Notes: a model not told the origin generated them from the letters alone. Positions 8,130 through 15,730 are shown, counted from the stretch's first letter. The stretch: 20,702 nucleotides of DNA from Aquirufa sp. (GCA_030833145.1 JAURHT010000021.1:1-20702), one strand, 5' to 3'. Program-made: numbers and translations.

Positions 8130-9782
8130 TTATTTTAGTAATCCGGTGACAAATTTTTCACTGAGCTCAAATAGTAAGCCCGGATAAACGCCTAGCAATA
8201 TACTGATAATTCCTAGACCAAAAAGACTAAGCAATTCTAATTTATTCAAATCAGGCAAAGACCAGTCGGCATTTTTTTGGTAGTGTTTTCCCAAATAGAT
8301 TTTTTGGAAAGTCCATAACAGGTATCCAGCGCCTAATAATAAGCCCAAAGCCCCGAAAACCGCAATCCCCGGATGCACGAACGGACTGGTGAATGCACCC
8401 ATCAAGCTGAAGAATTCTCCTATAAATCCAGAGAATCCCGGCAGACCTAAAGAGGCAAAAATGGCGATGCCAGAGATGATCGTAAAGCGTGGCATCAAGG
8501 TAACCAAGCCAGCATACGAATCGATTTCGCGGTTGCCTGTGCGTGAATACAAAACGCCTACGATCAAGAATAATAACGCGGATAAAACGCCGTGAGAGAT
8601 GGTTTGGAAGATGGCTCCTTGCCAGCCTTCAGCGGTAAATGCTGCGATTCCGATCAGCACGAAACCCATATGGGAAACAGATGAATAGGCTACTAATTTC
8701 TTTAAATCGGTCATCGCTAGTGCATTGTAAGCGCCGTAAACGATGGACAAAGCTCCTAAGGTGGCTAAGATATTGGCTGCTTCAATAGCCTCTGGCATAA
8801 AGAACGGAATAGTGATTCGCAACCAACCATAGGCACCGATTTTCAACAAAACTCCCGCCAATAAAACGGAGATCGGTGTAGGTGCTTCTACGTGTGCATC
8901 GGGTAACCAAGTGTGCAAAGGAACCATCGGTAATTTGATGGCGAATCCGATGAATAATAACCAAAAGCCCCACTCACGCGCGCTCATTCCTGCTAATTGC
9001 CAGCCGGAGCTGATATGTAGGATGCTGGTGATTTGGCAATTATTATAGTCTGCTAAAGCCTGCATGTCAAAGCTATGGACTAAAGAAGATGTGGCTAATT
9101 CTTGTGACTGAATCAGTTGCTGCACCGTTTTCAAGGCTTCTACATTGAAGCCTTGTTCCGGGCGAATCAAGCCATTCAATAAGGCTGTTTCGTAAGGGTC
9201 GACATAAGCAACGCCCATTCCAAGCATCACGATGAGGATCAAAAGGGAGCCCACCAGCGTGTAAATGAAGAATTTCAAGGATGCGTAATTTCTGCGCGGT
9301 CCACCCCAAATTCCGATTAAGAAATACATGGGGAGCAACATAAACTCGAAGAAAACATAAAATAAGAAGAGGTCTTTGGCCATAAAACAGCCCATAATGG
9401 AGGCGTTCAAAAGCAAAACCAAGGCATAATAGCCACCTATTTTTTCTTTAATGTCTGTCGAATTCCAAAGTGCCACCCAGGTGATTAACCCCGTTAACAG
9501 AATCAGGGAAATGCTCAAGCCATCAATTCCTAGCGTGTATTTGGACATAAATTGTCCCATCGATCCGAGCGAAATCGAGAACCAATTGTGCGTCTCATTG
9601 AATTGAAATAAGCCAGATGTTTTATCGAAAGCGCTATAGATATAGCCCAATAGCGCTAATTGGAGTGTCGAAAGACCGATGGCAATGTTTCTCGCTTGTT
9701 CTTTCAATTGACCCAAACCAAGCGCCAAAGCACCCAGCAAGGGCAATCCAATCAAGAGCGATAATAGAGGTAAATTCGTCAT
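8130..9782 (-). CDS. nuoM: NADH-quinone oxidoreductase subunit M (antiporter-like)
   Basis: This 550-residue, very hydrophobic protein belongs to the Mrp-antiporter-like proton channel subunits of complex I. The landmarks are Glu146 in the FFEFMLLPMYFLIG helix, Lys283 in FAIKLPMVPLHTWLPDAHVE, EAPTPISVLLAG (299-310) with the following Lys, and YSSVSHMGF. It is longer than the roughly 510 residues of the E. coli protein, mainly because of a polar loop at about 195-268. Its ATG overlaps the nuoL stop codon (ATGA, 9779-9782), so the two are translationally coupled. It acts in the inner membrane, pumping protons when NADH reduces quinone. nuoN, which usually follows, is absent here; an isomerase gene follows instead. 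Confidence 0.95.
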   Translation of the reverse strand: MTNLPLLSLLIGLPLLGALALGLGQLKEQARNIAIGLSTLQLALLGYIYSAFDKTSGLFQFNETHNWFSISLGSMGQFMSKYTLGIDGLSISLILLTGLITWVALWNSTDIKEKIGGYYALVLLLNASIMGCFMAKDLFLFYVFFEFMLLPMYFLIGIWGGPRRNYASLKFFIYTLVGSLLILIVMLGMGVAYVDPYETALLNGLIRPEQGFNVEALKTVQQLIQSQELATSSLVHSFDMQALADYNNCQITSILHISSGWQLAGMSAREWGFWLLFIGFAIKLPMVPLHTWLPDAHVEAPTPISVLLAGVLLKIGAYGWLRITIPFFMPEAIEAANILATLGALSIVYGAYNALAMTDLKKLVAYSSVSHMGFVLIGIAAFTAEGWQGAIFQTISHGVLSALLFLIVGVLYSRTGNREIDSYAGLVTLMPRFTIISGIAIFASLGLPGFSGFIGEFFSLMGAFTSPFVHPGIAVFGALGLLLGAGYLLWTFQKIYLGKHYQKNADWSLPDLNKLELLSLFGLGIISILLGVYPGLLFELSEKFVTGLLK

Positions 9783-11581
9783 TTAATAAATAGCGCGTAA
9801 AGTAAAAATAAGGCAAATGTCACAATAATCATAGCCCAATAGCTTTGGACTTTAGCGGATTGCCAGCGACTTAAAATTCTTCCGGTGCCTGCACTCAAGT
9901 TGGCACTTCCACCCACTAAAATACCATCGACGATGTGTCGGTCAAACCAGGCCGACAGGTGGGCGATGATCACTTGCAAAGCAGCAATCCCATTGACGAA
10001 GCGGTCAATGAATTGCGTTTCGAACACCTGAGCTGATCTACTTTTCCAGCGAACCAGGCTAAATAAGGATGGCCAAAAACGAGGCAAGAATTGGTAATTC
10101 CCAGCCGGAATCCAATTTCTTGTTAAATAAGCTCCCGCAATTCCCAGCACCCAAGTGGCAGCCGTGATGTACAACCAGAACGCAGGAATGTGGTAAATGG
10201 CGACCTCGAAACGCTCTAAGAAGGCAGAATCTTGAATTTCGATGGGATTCCAAGAAATCCAAATGAAAAAGCTCGCTATAATTAATAGCCGGATAGGGGT
10301 TTCTAAACTGAAATCTTTTTTAGGCGAACCTTCTTTCAAAGGCCCCATGAATATCAAATAAAACTGGCGACTGATATATAAACTGGTCAAGACCATTCCT
10401 AGTGCTAAAACAACTAGCAATTCTACCTGACCGGATGTATATAAATATCCCGCGATATTTTCTTTACTGTAAAAACCACCCGTAAGCGGTAATCCCATTA
10501 ATCCAGCTCCGAATACGAGGTAGGCCAAAGCCGCTATTGGCGCTTTCTTGCGAAGGCCACCCATGTCGTTTAGGCTTTGGGAATGTACTGTGTGAATAAC
10601 CGCGCCAGCCGCTAAAAAGAGGCCCGCTTTGAAAATTCCGTGGGTCAATAAATGAAATAATGACGCGTCAGAACCCATTCCCATCCACATTAAACCTAGC
10701 TGGGAAATGGTGGAATAGGCGAGTGTTTTTTTGATGTCGTTTTGGAAAATGGCGAATACTGCTCCTGCTAAAAAGGAGATTGCGCCGATGATTCCCATAA
10801 ACAGATGGGTCTCTGGTCCCGTGATGTCGAAAACGCGAACGCCCACAAAAACACCTGCAGCCACCATTGTAGCGGCGTGAATTAAAGCGGAGGCTGGCGT
10901 AGGGCCTTCCATCGCATCCGGTAGCCAAGACATGAGCGGGAATTGGGCTGATTTGGCCATTCCGCCTGCAATAATGGCGATTCCGATGAGAGCAGGGGCA
11001 ATGCCGTGCATCGCTGAAAATTGCCAGGTATTGAAATGCAGACCGAGTGCAATTAAGCCAAACAATAAGGAAATATCCCCCAAGCGGTTAATCAAAAAGG
11101 CTTTTTTAGCGGCTTGAATGGCGGCCGTTTTTTGGTGCCAAAAACTGATAAGTAAATACGAACACGCCCCCACTAATTCCCAAGCCCCGTAGAAAATCAG
11201 GATGGAATCGGTTAGTAATAAAAGCGTCATTGAACCTACAAAAAGGTGCAAATACACATAGTAGCGGCCGATGGAGGGGTCGTCTTTCAGATATGATTTG
11301 GAAAATAGCTGAACACAAAAGGATACAAGCGCTACTAGTCCTAGGACCAATTGTGCTGAGGCATTCGCCCAAAAACTCGCATTCAGCGGCTGTCCACCCA
11401 GATTAAACCAGTTATAGGCGATCTTGAAATCAACAGGTGCGGTGGTACAAAAATACAGCGCGGCAACGCTAAATACAGCCGAGAGGGCAATCGAAAAAAG
11501 AGGTTTGGGAAAAAGAGCCACCAACAGCGCGGACGCCCATGGCAACAAAAGCACTCCAAGAAATAGGAGATTTAATCCCAT
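9779..11581 (-). CDS. nuoL: NADH-quinone oxidoreductase subunit L (antiporter-like)
   Basis: The protein has 600 residues from the ATG at 11581. A TTG at 11605 in the same frame would add eight polar residues, but the ATG gives the usual NuoL beginning directly before the first helix. Landmarks are Glu135 in the FYGAWELVG helix, Lys210 in GMAKSAQFPLMSWLPDAMEG, GPTPASALIHAATMV (226-240), YSTISQLG, and TGGFYSKE. The C-terminal lateral helix and last membrane helix are present, with VDGILVGG and the SAKVQSYW region typical of NuoL. This is the most distal proton-pumping subunit of complex I in the inner membrane. It follows moaD by 33 bases and overlaps nuoM by four. nuoK, the usual upstream neighbour, is missing here. 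Confidence 0.95.
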   Translation of the reverse strand: MGLNLLFLGVLLLPWASALLVALFPKPLFSIALSAVFSVAALYFCTTAPVDFKIAYNWFNLGGQPLNASFWANASAQLVLGLVALVSFCVQLFSKSYLKDDPSIGRYYVYLHLFVGSMTLLLLTDSILIFYGAWELVGACSYLLISFWHQKTAAIQAAKKAFLINRLGDISLLFGLIALGLHFNTWQFSAMHGIAPALIGIAIIAGGMAKSAQFPLMSWLPDAMEGPTPASALIHAATMVAAGVFVGVRVFDITGPETHLFMGIIGAISFLAGAVFAIFQNDIKKTLAYSTISQLGLMWMGMGSDASLFHLLTHGIFKAGLFLAAGAVIHTVHSQSLNDMGGLRKKAPIAALAYLVFGAGLMGLPLTGGFYSKENIAGYLYTSGQVELLVVLALGMVLTSLYISRQFYLIFMGPLKEGSPKKDFSLETPIRLLIIASFFIWISWNPIEIQDSAFLERFEVAIYHIPAFWLYITAATWVLGIAGAYLTRNWIPAGNYQFLPRFWPSLFSLVRWKSRSAQVFETQFIDRFVNGIAALQVIIAHLSAWFDRHIVDGILVGGSANLSAGTGRILSRWQSAKVQSYWAMIIVTFALFLLYALFIK

Positions 11582-11614
11582 ATAATTGTGTAGATCTAAA
11601 GACAAATATACGGA

Positions 11615-11860
11615 TTATCCGCCACTCACGGGTGGAATTAAGGCAATTTCCATCGTTTCAGAAAGGATAAAATCAGGTTCTGGGAAGCGATGTTCTGCTG
11701 CAAGTCGCAAAGAGGGCAGATTTTTTAAAGCAGGGTGCTTCGAACGCAAGGTTTGCAACATTTCCTCCACGGTCACTGAGCCCTCTTTTTCGATCGAAAT
11801 CGTGGACGATTTTAATAAATCTCGGCAAATACCGAACAGCAAGATGTGGTAGGTTGACAT
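11615..11860 (-). CDS. moaD: MoaD-type sulfur carrier subunit of molybdopterin synthase
   Basis: This 81-residue protein has the length and ubiquitin-like pattern of MoaD and ends in the diagnostic Gly-Gly (80-81, PPVSGG). MoaD carries a C-terminal thiocarboxylate and gives sulfur to cyclic pyranopterin in the MoaD-MoaE synthase. It starts 37 bases from the divergent moaA, which strongly supports the molybdenum-cofactor role over ThiS. The ATG at 11860 is the natural start. It is the first gene of the minus-strand run leading into nuoL and nuoM, with 33 bases between. MoaE, MoaC and MoeB are not in the window. Confidence 0.85.
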   Translation of the reverse strand: MSTYHILLFGICRDLLKSSTISIEKEGSVTVEEMLQTLRSKHPALKNLPSLRLAAEHRFPEPDFILSETMEIALIPPVSGG

Positions 11861-11869
11861 CGTTTTTTG

Positions 11870-11877
11870 TACCTTTG
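11870..11877 (+). promoter_or_regulatory. Candidate -7 box for moaA
   Basis: TACCTTTG matches the Bacteroidota TAnnTTTG consensus 20 bases before the moaA TTG start. No convincing TTTG was seen at the usual -33 distance. It sits between the two divergent starts and lies only 12 bases from the opposing box for moaD. Confidence 0.5.
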
Positions 11878-11889
11878 AAAACTATTGAA

Positions 11890-11897
11890 CAAATATA
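11890..11897 (-). promoter_or_regulatory. Candidate -7 box for moaD-nuoL-nuoM
   Basis: On the minus strand 11897-11890 reads TATATTTG, matching TAnnTTTG, 29 bases upstream of the moaD start. It abuts the moaA start codon. No clear -33 box was found, which would fall inside the moaA coding region. Confidence 0.4.
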
Positions 11898-12890
11898 TTG
11901 GATAATCCTCAGCTTTTAGATAATCACGGCCGCGAATTGACGTATTTACGTCTCGCGGTGACGGATCGTTGCAATCTGCGCTGCACCTATTGCATGCCGG
12001 CGGAGGGGATTAACTATATGCCAGAGCGCGAGTTGTTGAGCTGGGAGGAAATGCTTCGCTTGACCCGCATTTTGCACGAAATGGGGATTAAAAAGGTGCG
12101 CATCACGGGTGGAGAACCCTTTGTGCGGAATGGTTTGCTGGATTTCTTAACGAATTTAGCGGGCTTGAAAGACCTAGAAATCTGTTTGACGACGAATGGG
12201 GTTTTCGTGGGGGATTACATTGAATCTTTGCAGAAACTGGGAATCCGCCATATTAATTTGAGTTTGGATTCGCTCGATCGGGATCGCTTTCAGCAGATTA
12301 CACGTCGGGATGATTTTGCCAAAGTCTATGAAAATCTTCGTCGCTTAATCGATGCTGGCTTCCAAGTCAAGATCAATGCGGTCGTGATGCAGGGCAAAAA
12401 TGAGGACGATATCATCGCTTTGACAGAGTTCGCTCGTGAGCATCCGGTATCGGTGAGATTCATAGAAGAAATGCCTTTCAATGGTTCGGGTTTGGTAGAA
12501 GAGAAATTGTTTTGGGATCATGCCCGCATTTTAGAGCGGATTCGCTCGCAATTTCCTGACATACAAGTGAGACCCTTTTTGTTTGGGGAAACAGCGAATA
12601 CCTATGACATTCCTGGATTTAAAGGCAATGTGGGTATAATCGCGGCCTTTACCCGAACCTTTTGCGGAAGCTGTAATCGTATTCGCTTGACTGCCAAAGG
12701 TCAAGTCAAGACTTGTCTCTACGATGATGGCGTTTTTGATATGAAGCCGTATCTTCGTAGCGAAGTGAGCGATGAGGAGGTGAAAGCACAATTTTTGACA
12801 TTATTTAAATCGCGTCCGTTGGATGGATTTGAAGCAGAAAATAAACGTAAAGGAGTCATCACCGAATCGATGACGACTATTGGAGGTTAA
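11898..12890 (+). CDS. moaA: GTP 3',8-cyclase (radical SAM, molybdenum cofactor step 1)
   Basis: The product has 330 residues, the usual length. The radical-SAM cluster is CxxxCxxC at Cys25/29/32 and GGEP lies at 71-74. The second, substrate-binding [4Fe-4S] cluster uses Cys256, Cys259 and Cys273. The chain ends in the conserved Gly-Gly needed for activity. It converts GTP to 3',8-cyclo-7,8-dihydro-GTP in the cytoplasm, the first step to molybdopterin. The start is TTG at 11898: a stop codon lies in frame four codons upstream, and the first ATG downstream is after the CxxxCxxC motif, so no usable ATG exists. moaD is divergent, and the hldA-type kinase follows after 5 bases. All key residues are present, so it should be active. 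Confidence 0.96.
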   Translation: MDNPQLLDNHGRELTYLRLAVTDRCNLRCTYCMPAEGINYMPERELLSWEEMLRLTRILHEMGIKKVRITGGEPFVRNGLLDFLTNLAGLKDLEICLTTNGVFVGDYIESLQKLGIRHINLSLDSLDRDRFQQITRRDDFAKVYENLRRLIDAGFQVKINAVVMQGKNEDDIIALTEFAREHPVSVRFIEEMPFNGSGLVEEKLFWDHARILERIRSQFPDIQVRPFLFGETANTYDIPGFKGNVGIIAAFTRTFCGSCNRIRLTAKGQVKTCLYDDGVFDMKPYLRSEVSDEEVKAQFLTLFKSRPLDGFEAENKRKGVITESMTTIGG

Positions 12891-12895
12891 TAAAT

Positions 12896-13873
12896 ATGAA
12901 TCCATTATCTACCCTGATTGAGAAATTTTCTAGCCTACGCGTTCTCGTGATTGGCGATTTAATGGTGGATGCTTATACCTGGGGAAAGGTGAATCGCATT
13001 TCTCCGGAAGCTCCAGTTCCTGTGGTGAACGTCATCAAGCGCGAATCTCGCTTAGGCGGTGCGGGTAATGTGGTCTTGAATATCGCAAGCCTAGGGGCAA
13101 AACCCTACGTTTGTTCCGTTGTTGGAGATGATGCCACAGGCGAAACCTTACAAGGGATTCTACAATCAGCGGGTCTTTCTACTTCAGGAATCATTACTGA
13201 AAAAGGTCGTCCTACGACGGTTAAAGAACGTGTTATCGCCGGATCTCAGCAATTAATTCGCGTGGATTCGGAAACAGAAGCTCCTATTTCAGCGGCATCT
13301 TCTAAAGCCTTATTGGAACAAGTGAAAGCGTGGTTACCGGAGGTCGATGTGATTCTTTTTGAGGATTATGACAAAGGGGTTTTGAGTGCTGAATTGATTC
13401 AAGAAATCATTGCGCTTGCCAAAACGAAGCAAATTCCAACCGTCGTTGATCCGAAGAAAAAGAACTTTTTCGCCTACAGCGGAGCCACCTTATTTAAGCC
13501 AAATTTGAACGAGTTACGGGATGGTTTAGGTTTAGAGGCTGCAGCCATTGCACCTGATGCTATCGCAAAAACAGTCGCGGATTTCAAAGCAGCGCAATCT
13601 TTCACGGGTCTTTTCGTCACGATGTCAGAACGCGGTGTGTATATGGATTTCGCAGCAGACCAAATTCAAATCCCCGCTCACATTCGCCAAATCGCCGATG
13701 TTTCAGGTGCCGGAGATACCGTTATTTCTATCGCTGCCTGCGCGCTTGCCGCTGGCGGATCTGCTGCACAAATTGCTGAGCTTGCAAACTTAGGCGGAGG
13801 CTTAGTTTGTGAATCTTTAGGGGTTGTTCCGATTGATGTGGAATTGCTGAAGCGGGAGGCTGGGAAGATTTAG
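12896..13873 (+). CDS. hldA: D-glycero-beta-D-manno-heptose-7-phosphate kinase (PfkB family, HldE kinase domain alone)
   Basis: This 325-residue protein covers the kinase half of HldE/RfaE. It shows VIGDLMVDAY (18-27), the heptose-kinase signature WGKVNRISPEAPVPVV (29-44), and LGGAGNVVLNIASLGA with VGDD following. The anion-hole and catalytic motif is DVSGAGDT, with catalytic Asp274. It phosphorylates heptose 7-phosphate at C1 for LPS inner-core heptose in the cytoplasm. The nucleotidyltransferase half found in E. coli HldE is absent, so a separate HldC-type gene must exist elsewhere. It starts 5 bases after moaA and is very likely on the same message, although the pathways are unrelated. Other PfkB sugar kinases are possible, but the APVPVV signature favours heptose. 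Confidence 0.88.
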   Translation: MNPLSTLIEKFSSLRVLVIGDLMVDAYTWGKVNRISPEAPVPVVNVIKRESRLGGAGNVVLNIASLGAKPYVCSVVGDDATGETLQGILQSAGLSTSGIITEKGRPTTVKERVIAGSQQLIRVDSETEAPISAASSKALLEQVKAWLPEVDVILFEDYDKGVLSAELIQEIIALAKTKQIPTVVDPKKKNFFAYSGATLFKPNLNELRDGLGLEAAAIAPDAIAKTVADFKAAQSFTGLFVTMSERGVYMDFAADQIQIPAHIRQIADVSGAGDTVISIAACALAAGGSAAQIAELANLGGGLVCESLGVVPIDVELLKREAGKI

Positions 13874-13910
13874 GCTACTATGCCTCTAAGTTAATTCCCA
13901 AAATACTAAA

Positions 13911-14423
13911 TCAATCCAATTTTATTCGTGGGTCTATGTACCATATTAAATCCGTTATATAGAACTCTCCTGAATATATTCCATAGGAAGTCAAATTACT
14001 TAAAGCTGTGAAAGCTTTTATAGTAGTACTTTTAAAGTCTGGCCCTTTATTAGAATTCGCGTTCCCTTTTCCTGAAATAAAAGGGAGTAATACCCATTTG
14101 GAAAGTTTCGGGTCTGACGGTAAATTCCAACAATTTTCAGACAATTTTATAAATTTCATTACTTCCTCAGCGTCTGTTTTTTCCATTCCGCCAAAATGCT
14201 TTAAATCTGTAATTTCCCCATTCCCTCTTAATTTAAAAACGAATAAGTTGAAAGTCGGTCTATTGCCCCAAACTTTTAGATTGTGGGAAAAATATTCATA
14301 AAACTCACCCTTGCCGCAGCCGTTAAATGAAAATTCGTTATTAGCGCTTTCTTGCGCTATAGTCTTGAAGCTATAAGAGGTGATAGTGAAAATAATCAAT
14401 ATTTTAATTGCAGTGTTTGCCAT
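13911..14423 (-). CDS. Small secreted protein with a TonB-C-like middle; possible partner of the HExxH lipoprotein
   Basis: The protein has 170 residues from the ATG at 14423, chosen because it begins a normal signal peptide (1-24, ending KTIAQ). The open frame reaches 14471 but would put a charged extension before it. Residues about 55-118 follow the TonB C-terminal pattern: alternating strand 'FNLFVFKLRGNGEITDLKHF', a helix 'DAEEVMKFIKL', 'CWNLPSD' and 'WVLLPF'. There is no membrane anchor or Pro-rich spacer, so it is not an energy transducer. It overlaps the lipoprotein gene by 20 bases and shares its low G+C (about 30% in sampled lines). An immunity or accessory role for the neighbour is inference; the fold match was made by eye. 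Confidence 0.6.
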   Translation of the reverse strand: MANTAIKILIIFTITSYSFKTIAQESANNEFSFNGCGKGEFYEYFSHNLKVWGNRPTFNLFVFKLRGNGEITDLKHFGGMEKTDAEEVMKFIKLSENCWNLPSDPKLSKWVLLPFISGKGNANSNKGPDFKSTTIKAFTALSNLTSYGIYSGEFYITDLIWYIDPRIKLD

Positions 14424-15630
14424 AATTTTGGTTTTTATATTTTTGATCTGTATTGTAAACATCCCATGCACTAATTCCTAAATCTTTTAATAAGAAAGGA
14501 TAACAGCCTTTTTCTTTTTGAAGTCCTAATAAAGAAAGTATTTTTGCTTCTTTTTTATCGGTCTGGTAAAGCTTATTTAAAAAGTTAGCTATCTCATCTA
14601 CATAATCATTTAACATTTCTTGGTGATCCGTACTTGCGAGCCTGTTATCTATATATACATGTAAAATTTCGTGAATAATGACGCGGGCAATGTATTCTTT
14701 TGATGCATTTTTTAAATCTACTGAATTTAAAGTAATTACATTACCGAGTACATAAGCATTTTTCTCATTTAGATTAGTATCTGCATCTGCCGTATTTTCA
14801 TTAAAGATTACTGAGTATTTCAATCCTTGTTTAGAGAAATCAAATTTTTGTATTATTTCCGAAATTTTACCGTAAACGTTATTTTTCTTTAGTTCCGCTA
14901 TTACTTCTTTAAAGCAAGGATTTGTTAATTTCGATTCTAATTCAGTATAATTAAAATCATTAAAATTTACATTCGTTTGGTCACTCTCAGACCCCGATCT
15001 CCCAGATCCCCCACCCGATCCACCTCCCTCATAATTCCCATAATAATCCATCGAATTTGGTCTGCTATAACTGTAATCTACGTATCCTCCGCCGCCATAT
15101 TGGCTGGTTCCATACACATTTACGTTATTTAATAAGACCCCCATCAGGTAGCCATAAATTAGATCGATTTCCAATTGAGATAAGTTCATTTCTCGCATGG
15201 AAACGCTTTTCCCTTTAGGGCTTAGGGCTTTTTTTTTACGTAGAAAGCCTGCTTTTAAAGTTTTCCCCTCGATGGATTGGATGATGATTTCCATGTCCGT
15301 TTCATTTAATCGACGGTAGGACTTGTACCAACCATGGCGTTTGCCTCCAAGTTCAAAGGTGATGAATTCCATGAAATCGGGTCCGCTCTCGCCAGAAGTA
15401 TTTTTGACAGGGGCAGAAAAAGCAGTAACGCTGTCTGAAAGTTTTATGGGGATGGCTACTTCCCATACTATAGAGGAGGCGCGGCCGAGGGGGTCTACTT
15501 GATGGGTCCACTCTTTTAATTCAGAAATAGCCGAGGAAGTGGCAGGTGCAACTATGGTTTCTTTTGAGCAAGAAAGTAGGCATAAAAAGCCTAAAAGGGC
15601 AATTGCGGTGTTTTTATAGTGGTTTATCAT
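14404..15630 (-). CDS. Lipoprotein with Gly/Ser linker and C-terminal HExxH (zincin-like) domain
   Basis: This 408-residue protein has a good lipoprotein signal (LLSC, lipid Cys21). The N-terminal half (about 35-165) is a beta-rich region that I cannot name. A Tyr/Gly-rich stretch follows (172-200), then a flexible linker GGGSGGGSG (202-210). The C-terminal domain (about 228-385) holds HEILH (His320, Glu321, His324), the zinc-protease motif. A possible third ligand is Glu346, Asp328 or His336; the sequence does not decide. It probably sits on the outer membrane. The C-terminal half is AT-rich while the N-terminal half is near 50% G+C, which suggests that the tip was acquired separately. It overlaps the small secreted gene downstream. 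A toxin-like effector or a housekeeping peptidase are both open. Confidence 0.7.
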   Translation of the reverse strand: MINHYKNTAIALLGFLCLLSCSKETIVAPATSSAISELKEWTHQVDPLGRASSIVWEVAIPIKLSDSVTAFSAPVKNTSGESGPDFMEFITFELGGKRHGWYKSYRRLNETDMEIIIQSIEGKTLKAGFLRKKKALSPKGKSVSMREMNLSQLEIDLIYGYLMGVLLNNVNVYGTSQYGGGGYVDYSYSRPNSMDYYGNYEGGGSGGGSGRSGSESDQTNVNFNDFNYTELESKLTNPCFKEVIAELKKNNVYGKISEIIQKFDFSKQGLKYSVIFNENTADADTNLNEKNAYVLGNVITLNSVDLKNASKEYIARVIIHEILHVYIDNRLASTDHQEMLNDYVDEIANFLNKLYQTDKKEAKILSLLGLQKEKGCYPFLLKDLGISAWDVYNTDQKYKNQNYGKHCN

Positions 15631-15653
15631 CGTTATGTGGTTAATTAACGATG
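15628..15653 (-). repeat. Hairpin enclosing the lipoprotein start codon
   Basis: Perfect 8-base arms CATCGTTA (15628-15635) and TAACGATG (15646-15653) are separated by 10 bases. In the message, the AUG of the lipoprotein gene lies in the 3' arm, so the structure could limit translation. Stem energy is modest. Confidence 0.4.
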
Positions 15654-15682
15654 TAGAGGTACCCTTTAAACTTGGTTTATGC

Positions 15683-15726
15683 TATCAGTAAACTGATAAT
15701 CAATTCAAATTATTAGTTTACTGATA
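15683..15726. repeat. 18-base inverted repeat made of two near-palindromic 14-mers; operator or terminator
   Basis: Arms 15683-15700 and 15709-15726 pair over 18 bases with one T-G exchange and an 8-base loop. Each arm contains its own dyad: ATCAGT-AA-ACTGAT (15684-15697, perfect) and ATTAGT-TT-ACTGAT (15712-15725, one mismatch), with centres 28 bases apart. It lies between the ridA stop (5 bases away) and the lipoprotein gene start (about 53 bases away). No T run follows in the minus direction, so a standard terminator is less likely than a pair of binding sites for a dimeric regulator. Confidence 0.6.
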
Positions 15727-15730
15727 ATTC

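Noticed and set aside
11582..11605. TTG start for nuoL
   Set aside because: The ATG at 11581 gives the usual NuoL beginning; the eight extra residues are polar and not typical.
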